The translations under genes and the position numbers were made by a program. DNA of 13,353 nucleotides from Agrocybe praecox. Lineage: Eukaryota; Basidiomycota; Agaricomycetes; Agaricales; Agrocybaceae. The stretch spans positions 1-13,353 of the forward strand of contig CAXHKQ010000334.1 of assembly GCA_964017145.1 (NCBI GenBank), in the 5' to 3' direction. How positions within the stretch are numbered: the stretch's first letter is position 1; each line of letters starts with the position of its first letter. Below are positions 1-9,200 of this stretch, piece after piece. The notes beneath the pieces were generated by a model. It was not told the origin of the DNA. It saw only the letters and a list, made by a program, of their open reading frames with translations, and did no database searches.

Positions 1-1253
1 GGACGCCAAACATGTACAAACATGAAAACCACGTTGTCTGTCGCGCGTGTCGGATGTCGGAAACATATGTGCTCAATGTGCGCGAATCATATCACACATG
101 AGCCGAGCCCCGACCGATGGAGAAAATTACAGGAGAGAAACTGCAAGAGAGCCACTTGAAAACACGTGTGTGTGTTTTGTGTGTGCATCTGTTTGTGTGC
201 CTGCATGAATGAACAAACATGCACACCTCATCACCTCGCGTATGATGATTGTAACTTGTTGGTTGTTGCTGGTAGCTTGAAGAGCTCTCGGGGTGATTGT
301 AATTTATTATTAGATTTAAAAATAGTTCTTCGAAATTTGGCAATGAGAACCACGACCACAAGCGCCTATCAGATGAATCATACATACAACAACACCAGCA
401 CACGAGCAGCATACGAGCATATAACATTATATTGTTGCCCGCCGGTGGTGCTCGTAGAGCTCGTATCACACATACCCGAGTTTAACCCCCAAAAACCCGA
501 ATGGCCAGATTAAGCAATGTTCGGCGATTTGTTAATCTGTACGGTCGAATGTATGCCATAAAAAAACGTCCGCAACAGGCCAACACACATGCGTGATGTG
601 TGTGTGTGTGGAGCAGTTCCTAATCTCGTCACGCGTGTTGGCAGCTCGCATGCGGAGAGGAGTAGGTAGAACATTGCTGTATGTACAATGTACGAAAAGC
701 ATACCAACCCATGCTTCATCTGCTCGATGGTTTCGTATGCGTATGTACCACACGCTGTGCCAGACGCACACAAACATACACACGCACGTACGCACACACC
801 TCACAACCATTCGCTATGTCGGCGGGATTCTTCCGTGCTCTGCACGTAGTCGTAAAGCCTCTGTGTGACCTTCGTCTGCTCAGAAGTGTGCAGAAAATGA
901 CACCATCGTGATGTGTGCGATGTGTGTGCGTAAACGCCGCACATACGCACGAAGTTCAAGTACACACATGAACGCACATGCGTGCTGAAAGTACAGAGAG
1001 CAGAAGAGCGAGTGCGTATAGACATGGACAGTCTCGGTTCATATATAGAAGGACGAACCGGCTGACCGGTATACAGCACAGAAGACGAGATGCCCGCCAA
1101 TCGTGCAAGAGGAACAGAGAAAGCCGCCGTATCTAATGCAAATACACACGCACACCTATCTAACATACACACACCTACACACACATACACACTGTAGCAT
1201 AACATACACACTCGCAACGTGAATGCCGATCAGGATGCTGCGCCCAATCGCTC
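1..1253. other. Intergenic DNA rich in CA/TG dinucleotides, no gene seen
   Basis: No reading frame here shows protein-like composition. The translated frames are dominated by Cys/Val/Arg/Thr/His runs that come from TG/CA repeats, for example the TG tract at about 597-611 and interrupted CA tracts at about 771-800 and 1140-1195. I saw no splice-supported exon. Confidence 0.6.
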
Positions 1254-1507
1254 ACTCACGTCGTCGTTATCCTTGGCTAGGACCTCAATACAAACAATGC
1301 GAGACACCAAACCCGAACCGACAGCGCAACATAACAAGGATTATGCCCGTGAACCCACCTTCTTCGGTATCGGTACTATTCCGCGTCGATGAACTCGATA
1401 TTCAATATCTCTGCTATGCGTTGTTACGCACAATTCCGGCTGGCTCCACCAGAAGAATTTCTTGTGGTGCGTTGGATGTGGCTGGCTGGCTTCCGCGTGG
1501 TCGCAAA

Positions 1508-1520
1508 CGCGCGCGCGCGC
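1508..1520. repeat. CG dinucleotide tract
   Basis: An alternating C/G run of 13 bases inside the GC-rich block, of a kind able to adopt Z-DNA. A second alternating run of 12 bases (GC)6 lies at 2035-2046. Confidence 0.8.
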
Positions 1521-2034
1521 ACGTTGCTGGATTTGTTGTTGGCGCTAATAGAGAGAGCAGCGTGCTCGCTACCGCAGAGAGCTCTCGACGATGGGGTTTT
1601 CTGCTGCTGAAGGGGGGGTACGCACTTTTTTCCGTTTTCTTCGCCGACGTCGAAACGGGCTTGCTGAAACGGACACTGACGAAACTAGTGTAGATGCTAC
1701 AGTGCTGCACAGATCATCCGGCTGCAGCTGAACATCATCGCGACTGAGGCTGGCGAATCGGACATGGCACACGCGACGACGGGCGACGTTTTTGGGGACG
1801 AACACGCGGTCTGTGCGGATTTTCGGCTAGCGAGACTTGAGACTTGAGACACACGGACGACACGCGGCGCGATGGTGTGATGGGTGTGTATGTATCTATG
1901 TGTGCGTTGAAGTGTGTGCGGTGGTGGCGTGGAGCGACGAGTTGAAAATTCGGGGGGAGCCGGAGCAAACAAAACACACGCGCGTGCACGCACCAAGACC
2001 GACGAGAGACGATTGAAGAATGAAGATTGAAGCG

Positions 2035-2046
2035 GCGCGCGCGCGC
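2035..2046. repeat. (GC)6 dinucleotide tract
   Basis: A perfect alternating GC run close to the putative divergent start site at about 2105. It is simple sequence, and any role in promoter structure is speculative. Confidence 0.8.
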
Positions 2047-2107
2047 TTGCCAGAGACCAACACGTGCTAGACGACGACGGCGGCGGCTTCGGCGGCTGTC
2101 AGACTGA

Positions 2108-3244
2108 AGAGATGGGAGAGCCGGAGAGCGACGGCCGGCCGACGGGCGAGCGGCGCAGTGTTGCCGACCACACGTGTATACATTTTGAAGACGTAAAAAG
2201 TACAGCTCAACTCAAAAAATGATTGATATTAACGCGAATGTTGTTTCTCATATATAAAAATAGCAAGCGTGGGTTGTCAAATGATTAAATCCATCTTCCG
2301 TATTCAATAACACAAAATTTAACTTATTTAACTTATTTCAATTAATGTCGCATTGTTATTGCTTGGTATTTCCGTTATATGCTGTCGAAAATCGTACAAA
2401 ACAACTCTACATAAGACTCAGGAAGCGGACGATTAAACTGTAACCCGTGAATCAGCGACTACACTCTATATCTATTTTCAAAATATGTAATATGTGCAAA
2501 CTATAAACCTAAAGTGTACATTTCATTCGCCAAAAATGCATATTCCGAAACCCACAGAACGGCAACGCTGCCGAACGCGTGCTTCGTGTTGTTGTTGATT
2601 GTCGATTCGGAGAGAATTGGCCGGTCCGGCACGTGTAAGCGAGAAAGAGACAGGAGTACATGCGCTCATCGGTCCGTTTTTCGGTCGTGTTCGGAATTTG
2701 TTGAAAAAACAAAAACACATGTTGATGGTTTTATGTTTATGCGCTCGCTCGGTGTGAAAACATCGTGTGAAGTGTGAAGTGTGAATCTTGTTGAATGAGA
2801 TGTGTGAAGTATGCGTGTGTATTCAGGTAGAACGACCCAGAATAATTACCGTTCGTAACTGATCTCGAACCGTATTCAATCGTAAAACAACTGTACTGAT
2901 ATATTTTCGAAGAATTCAAATATTTTTCAATTTCCACCAAAACCTTGCACAAGCCATCGCGGCTCTTATCACACGGTTTGAGAAGCACTGGTCAAGAAAC
3001 AAAAGTGCCTCGCTCTCTCGCTTATCACACAACGACTCGCGCTCACTCTCAGCGCTCTCAGTGCGTATGACATAACAGCCGTCAAACACAAAAACATTTG
3101 CGCGTTCATGCGCAAAACACATAATCGCGTATTTACTTCTAGTTCGTTCGTCAATAGCGCGAAAGACCGGAATCTTTCGTCAGCTTGCGAAGCCGCCCCG
3201 CCGTTCCGCCCCGTTTTGTCGTCGTTCGTCGACCGTGCCCGAGA
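2108..3244 (+). promoter_or_regulatory. TIM44 upstream region with candidate promoter and 5' UTR
   Basis: There is no gene here that I can support. A TATATAAAAA string lies at 2251-2260 but is about 1 kb from the start codon. Close to the gene, 3001-3062 is rich in CTCTCGCT/CGCTCTC (GAGA-type) repeats and includes an initiator-like TCAGTG with A at 3060. Transcription from there would give an unspliced 5' UTR of about 185 nt running into the GC-rich stretch 3181-3244. The exact start site cannot be fixed by eye. An untranslated upstream exon is also possible. Confidence 0.3.
2765..2785 (+). repeat. Three tandem GTGTGAA heptamers
   Basis: The heptamer GTGTGAA is repeated three times head to tail. 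An extra copy occurs just upstream at about 2752 and a related GTGTGAAG near 2801. This is a small tandem repeat with no evident function. Confidence 0.8.
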
Positions 3245-3280
3245 ATGCCGCTCTCCGCTGTGATTTATTCGGCCAGCATG
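3245..3280 (+). CDS. TIM44: TIM44 coding exon 1 (start of presequence)
   Basis: This short exon encodes MPLSAVIYSASM and stops at a GT donor (GTAGGC). Joining it at phase 0 to the exon at 3384 gives a continuous basic presequence with Arg at residues 13, 18, 21 and 24. A second in-frame ATG occupies the last three bases of the exon (3278-3280) and could serve as an alternative start. Its context (GCCAGCATGG) is better than that of the first ATG (CGAGAATGC). The 103-nt intron that follows has no stop in the incoming frame but is not a multiple of three. Retaining it would shift the frame and terminate at 3454. The exon was inferred from splice logic and frame, not from residue conservation, which is poor in presequences. 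Confidence 0.65.
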
Positions 3281-6200
3281 GTAGGCTCCACACAGCAGCT
3301 GCAGCAGCAGCCACCTGACTTCATCATCCCCCATCAGCTAACTAATTGTGTTTGTGTGCTTGTGTGTTTGTGTCCGTGTTCAGCGCACCAATTTGCCCCG
3401 CAACCTGCGGCTACTCCGCTCCGGCTTCGATTACAATGCGGCCGCCGCCTGTAGTTCCGGTGCTCTGCAGAAGATGACGATAGCACAGCCTGGCGGCGTG
3501 CAGCAGTGCCAGGTGAGTGAATGGGACCCCCCAATTTGTGTGGTTATGTGGCCTCGAAATGTAACAAACATTCGGTTGGGGACAGAGAGAGTAATGTCGT
3601 TTCTTCCGAATATTTGTGAATAACTTGAAAGAATCTCGGGTTTTCTTAGTGCGTTTGCAATTCTCTACTAGACTATTTCAATTGGACTCTTGCAAATTTT
3701 CAAAATCAACAAAGAATAGAAGGGATAGTCTGATTTTGATGCCCTTTGGAACATGGGTTAATATCTTCGATTCATCGGTTCATGCTTCAAAGCACTATTT
3801 TTTGTATCTTCTAAATTGTAAATAATTGTAGATGATTTTGTAAAGTGTCATTTCCATATTCTTCGATAAGGCATTACATGTCCTGAATGCAATTTAAAAA
3901 ATGATTTATCAATTGAGAAATGCGATGCTCAACTCGAAAATAGTTTGAGATTTTACTTAATGTTTCCAGTTTATGTGGAACAAGAAGCATTCCCCTTCAA
4001 TAGGACATTTCGCGCACTCCATACATTCTTAATACATGCTGATGCCTAATTTTTTGTTACTGAATTCGAACATGCATTTGTTCATCTTGGAAACAGAGAT
4101 AACTTTTTATGAATGATTCCTACAAAAAAAAAACGATGTTATTCAAACTTGAAGAACGATACATAATCTAGTCAATATATTAGGTGTACAACCTTGCTTC
4201 CGTCGTTTTAATGTCCAACTTTGAGAATTTATTGTGAAGAAACGGCTACATAAATATTTCTTGACCATTGCTAGATACTACTTTTGACCATCTTTTTGGT
4301 AGCATCCGGTCATACAACGGGTCATCTTTTGTAGTGATTCACGAAGAAGTATAATTTTTCACTTATTCATGAAAACGGGAGTCCTCGTAAACGAGGATTA
4401 GGGTCATCGATCGGGACAAGTATAGTATTCAGATGGAGCCAGGTCCGGAGAGTACAGCTTTGAGATCTCCCATTTTGGACTTCCCAGGTATTATACGACA
4501 TTTTTTGCGATGAGGTGTCAAGCATTGCCATACAGGAATATGACTTTATTTTCTCTTTTATTCAATTGAGGCGGTTTTTATTTCAGTGATCGACTCAAAT
4601 GCATCAATTTCTTTCGGAATCGATCCCTTGCGTTGATGTCAGCCCTCAGCCCTTAATAACACCAAAAGACCAAAAGGCCTAAGACTCCGCAATCACAATT
4701 TTTAAAGCGTTGAATTCACTGGCGACACGATCTTTATCATCAAGAGCAGCCTCTGCCGTAAGTGTCTGAGCGCATCGATGAGCCTCAGCCTTACTGGTCT
4801 TCGATTTGAATAAAAAAAGCATGACTTTCCGCAAATGACGCAAATTTGGCTAGAACGCGGACATTTTAAATCCAGAATAAGTTCGTGATCAAACTAATAA
4901 GGACCTATATTTTGTTGCCATTAGGAACACAGATACCCAAGCCTACATTCTGCCGATTTTTATCAATTTCCATCAATCAGAACGACGGCTAGAGACTGAT
5001 ATACAAAAATGGCGGGAACAAGGATGTACACCTAAACATTTTGACATGTTAATGTTTATACTCCTGGTATGTATACTGTATACTGAGAGTAAAACCGCAG
5101 AAAATGCACAAAATCACACTTGGTTTTACATGGTAATGTTGGTGAAAAATTTCATTAGTCGAGCTTTCGTTGCCAATGCGATGCGTTCAGTTTGATCAGC
5201 CGAGACACAAATCACACACCACATTCCACACATCGTTGCCCTTTGAAGAAATGGGTCGAATTCGATAGGCTGCGAATGGCGACCGAGCGTGCCGTGTGGA
5301 ACACATTTATTTTGTGTGTGCTTTTCACCGAGCTTCTCGCCAACCAACGGTTCGAAAACCGGATGGAAAAATATCCCTCGATAACGCGCCATCTATCAAA
5401 AGACGCGCACACGACTTGCTGCATGATTGTGCCAATATTACCGCCATCTATCAGACAACGCACTCATCGCGCATCGAGTTTGAAAAATTCAGCGCTGTGC
5501 TCTTCCGTTGAAAGCTATGGAATTTCGAAATCGGTTGCAAATTTGATTTGAAATATTAGAGCGCAACGGGGTAATTATTGCATGGGGGCAATTTCAGCAA
5601 CCTTTTCTTCAAAAACGGAGATATTTTACTTATATTAAATGTGTCTTAAATCTGATCGTATATGGCCGCTTACACAAACGTTATAGCTCTGAACAAGAAC
5701 TAGAATGGACTTCATGTGTTATTTGCGGTCAAGATTATTGGTGAAATTGTGAAAGTGAAATCATGATCGATTGTCAAAAACATTAACATGTTTATATTGT
5801 TGGAACGGAGTTTCGAGAGTACTTATTGTTTTCAGAATATGTCGAATATCGTGTAACGCAGGCTCTCGAAAAAGTGTCCGATTGAAGGAACACACATTTG
5901 AAACAACGTAAAAACATGCCTTCGATTTTCCGTTTATTGCAGAGAGAAACCTTAACACATTTTTTATGCAGTTCGAACTGTCTCTTTTTAGGACTTTATC
6001 ATGTCTTTTTTAATACACTCATATAAGAGATATTCATACATTCATCTGAAATAACACAAACGATCGCATTCACATTCATATTTGACTCTATCCGGAGAAC
6101 CATAACTTTTCGAAATGAACCTTTTAAAGTCTATACAAAATACGACAATAATTCTTCTTCCCCACCGCCCAACAGCACTACTCCACCAAGCGGCCGTCGT

Positions 6201-9200
6201 TCTTCTCGCAGTTCATCGACAACCTGAAGCAGGAGGTGAACAAGAACAAGGACATGAAGGACAACATCAAGAAGTTCCGCGAGGAAGCGCAGCGGCTGGA
6301 GCAATCTGATGCGCTGAAATCGGCTCGCCAGAAGTTCAACACCGTCGAGTCGGAGGCGAACAAGGGCAGCGAGGTGCTGCGCGAGCGGCTGGAGGGACTG
6401 AAGGGCAAAGTGCACGAGGTGCTCGAAGAGGCCGGCAAGTCGGACATTGGCAAGCGGGCGAGCAATTTGGGTGAGTAGGGTGGGGAAGAGTGCGTTCAGA
6501 ACTCAGTTTCTTTGTCATGTTTTTGTTCTATACTGTTCAAGATGTTCGATAGAAACTTGTTTTGATTTAAAAAAAAAAACCAAGATGTTCAGCACAAAAT
6601 GTTAATCAATTTTGAATGTCAGAGCAATGTTACGCAATTTGCTCCATCGTTCACTTCTTGATTTACTACTTATTTGAAGGTATTTTGGCAACCCAAAATT
6701 AACTATTTCTCAAATCTTATGCTGGATTTTTGTCGTTTTCGCGTCATGGCACTGGGCAGATGCAATTTGTTATAATCTCAATATTCTGACGAAACGAAAA
6801 CTCATTCAAACATCAACCACATTAATTTGTTTTACTTATTTCAACAAAGAACCAAGTAAGAGCAAACACATAGTTGTCGTTTTTACCCGGAAATTGGAAT
6901 TGTCGATCGAATAAATGGTTAGGCAATTGCATGACCCAATATCAAAAGAGAAACAATTTTGATCAAATTGTTATAAAATCTTAAAGAAGTCACAAGTGAA
7001 ACAAATCGTGCAGAATGTACACAGAGCAGAAGCGACCCTGGACACAAAATACCAAGTTGTCATTCTGAAGAATGTTAATGTGAATGGAACAGTAACCTTC
7101 TTCAATCGTGGTTCGTAGTATGTTGAGTGATTCATTTCGTTCTCATTACAGTTTGTAATTAGATTGCTTATTATACTTATGTCTGATGAAACTTCAATAC
7201 AGGGAGCGAGGTATGAAGTGTTACACCGCAAAATCCTTATATCTCGCTCATTTGCAAACATTTGAACTTGGATTTTTAGCACGATATTGTATACATTATC
7301 ATTTATATGAATTTCATCACAATTTTCCATGACACCAACGTTCGAGCCTTTTATGGCTCATAGAATTGCGATTAACATACGTTGCGCTGCTCGATCGACA
7401 TGTATGGGAAGTGCCGCCGATTCTCGATTAAATATGGACCTTTCGTTAGTCCTTGTTTTTGCGTTTTCTAGATGACATTTTTACCTTCAAAATGCTTTGA
7501 GAGGTACAGTCTTTCAATATCCAATCTGGTTGAGGCAGAGCCATAGATACAGAAAATATATACAGTGTAAATCGTATTTTTCTCTTAAATGTATTTTCCG
7601 AGTGTTTTGAGCGATGATGCGCCTTCTGTTGGGATCTGAATGACATTTAATCGAACCAAGTGTGTTCCTTCGACATCAACAATAATTTTGGCAACATTGG
7701 ACCTTACATAAACGGTCCTAGTTTGATGCTATGGTCGATGGTAACATGAATAATGAGTTTTCCAGCAGTCAAGCGAAAAAAATATTATTCAAAGATGGCC
7801 CTGGTTATCTCGGTGGCCACTTGTTGTTATAAATGTTCTAAAGACCTTTCTTTCAAACCTACAGAATAACTTTTATCGATATCGAACTTTAAACCCCTTA
7901 AAATATACTCATCCTGGAGGAACATGTGAAAACGACGCCACGAGCGAGCTTGAATTAAAAAACCAGTGTTTTTCTCAGACAACTCGTTCCGACTTCGCCC
8001 TAAGACCTCGATTTTTTAAATATTCAATGAACTCGAGCGGAAGATCAATTCAAAGCAAAAATGTAATGATTCAGGTCGATAGGTCCAGATTTATAGTCAT
8101 ACTCTTCGGATTCAGCTGAATTATATTGGTAATCTTTCGATTCATCTTGTGACAATGTCTAGAATGCTTCCGACATCTATTTATGTGTTTTTCGGAGCCT
8201 TTAGTAGTGTTATTATATAATGTGAAAGAAAATACCGAATTAAAGTTATAAGTCTGGAATTGGAACGCGCGAACGGTAGTCAGTTTCGATTTCCTACCTG
8301 AAAAAACGATTTGTCTTCGTAACGTATTTTCTTTTTTATCAATATCTTTTGCAGCGATGAACTTGGAACCAACATATTTGCACAGAATATAAAGGACACA
8401 ATAAGACACGAATTTCAAGAAAACACAGCCCGCTAGGACAACTGGTTTAGCCTCTATAGACAAGTGAAGTTGGTAACACTTCATCCCTCGCTCCCTGTAT
8501 GTATTTTTTTGCGACAAATTTTTCATCGGTGCTAAGGCTCTACTTAACGAGAATTCTTCAGAAGTCTGAAGACATAAAATATTCACTTAACAGTAGACGC
8601 CCCAGGTAACGCGACGGCGTTATTTCATCCTTTCTCTTTGATATTACTCGGTCCCTATGTGTTTAATCTGGATACTTTTTTGTTACTTTGTAAGTCTGAT
8701 TTTTCACAACACGATACAATTTTTTTTATTTTTTTATGATGAAAATAGCTATCATATTACTGGGCTCAAAGTTGAATACGACTCCGCGTACCACGTGAAT
8801 AACACGCTCGTGTTACATTGTTGTTGTACGCTGCGCGTGAAGAGAGCGTGTTGCTGTGTTCTGTCATCCAGAAATGTCATAACAAAGACGTTTCGGCGAA
8901 TGAAACTGCGCGGTCGACGTGTTTGTTTTGATTATGAACTGACATTTGAACAGACATGCAGAACATGCCTCTCTTTCTGACTCTCTCACTTTCCTCGCGC
9001 AACAACAATTGCACACAGACAAACGCGCCCCGACTGTGGCTCACGTGGTAGACCGAGTCGTATTTTTTGTGTGGGGCGTCGACTGTTAAGGTAAAAACAG
9101 ATGCTGATGACGAATACTCCTTCTGAGTCTCAAAATGTAAACTTAGATGACGGTCGATTGGACTCTGGAGTGTAGTGATGGTGTCATGTGTCAGTCTTTG

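Larger units (their letters stand above)
1254..2107 (-). promoter_or_regulatory. Possible divergent promoter and untranslated first exon on the - strand
   Basis: On the - strand this GC-rich block begins near an arthropod initiator-like TCAGTC (2107-2102). It continues with UTR-like sequence (CAACAACAAATCC-type runs and many short frames) and reaches two good donor matches: AAG|GTGGGT (donor 1358-1353) and GAC|GTGAGT (donor 1259-1254). A 22-codon upstream-type frame starts at 1765 and ends at 1697. No long ATG-initiated coding frame is present. This fits the 5' noncoding exon of a neighbouring gene transcribed leftward, but there is no homology evidence and the coding part would lie outside the window. 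Confidence 0.25.
4180..5035 (-). mobile_element. Decayed, internally deleted mariner-family transposon
   Basis: Left end TTAGGTGTACAACCTTGCTT (from 4180) is mirrored at the right end: the complement of the bases ending at 5035 reads TTAGGTGTACATCCTTGTTC. TA precedes the left end, but the right flank is AC, so the TA duplication is not intact. The TAGGTGTAC-type ends and the internal transposase fragments, all in - orientation, identify a mariner element (IS630/Tc1/mariner superfamily). At 856 bp it is shorter than the usual 1.3 kb, so several hundred bases are missing. It lies inside intron 2, antisense to TIM44. Confidence 0.85.
3513..6175 (+). other. TIM44 intron 2 (2,663 nt, phase 0)
   Basis: An AT-rich GT-AG intron. 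It holds a decayed mariner transposon (4180-5035) and a GC-richer island (about 5160-5550), both listed separately. In 3513-4179 I see only AT-rich DNA without motifs. In 5550-6175 I see only a weak 9-bp inverted repeat, TTTCGAGAG at 5811-5819 with its complement at 5863-5871, and the pyrimidine-rich acceptor tract. Confidence 0.9.

Noticed and set aside
1223..1693. A 156-codon ATG frame on the + strand upstream of TIM44
   Set aside because: It is Arg/Pro/Ala-rich in a GC-rich, low-complexity block, with no recognisable domain. The better reading of this block is untranslated - strand sequence.
1569..1805. - strand frames ending in SPFRRRRRKRKK-like basic runs
   Set aside because: They need a GTG start, have no conserved domain, and overlap other equally open frames.
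2251..2260. TATATAAAAA as a TIM44 TATA box
   Set aside because: It is nearly 1 kb from the start codon with no initiator at the right distance downstream. AT-rich DNA gives such strings often.
2765..2785. GTGTGAA tandem copies as a possible CRISPR-like or telomere-like array
   Set aside because: There are only three 7-bp units and no spacers. It is ordinary simple repeat in eukaryotic intergenic DNA.
7681..7750. GPSLMLWSMVT on the + strand, slightly reminiscent of the Tc1 GGGSxMxWG motif
   Set aside because: It is followed at once by a stop, and no neighbouring Tc1 motif lies at the expected spacing. I treat it as chance.
8071..8586. A 171-codon open frame on the - strand at the right end of the 1.3-kb element
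   Set aside because: It opens with GTG, not ATG, crosses the element boundary at 8497, and shows no transposase motif.
8657..8980. A 107-codon frame inside the TTAA element
   Set aside because: Its composition is irregular, it has no homology I recognise, and it lies wholly inside a non-coding MITE.
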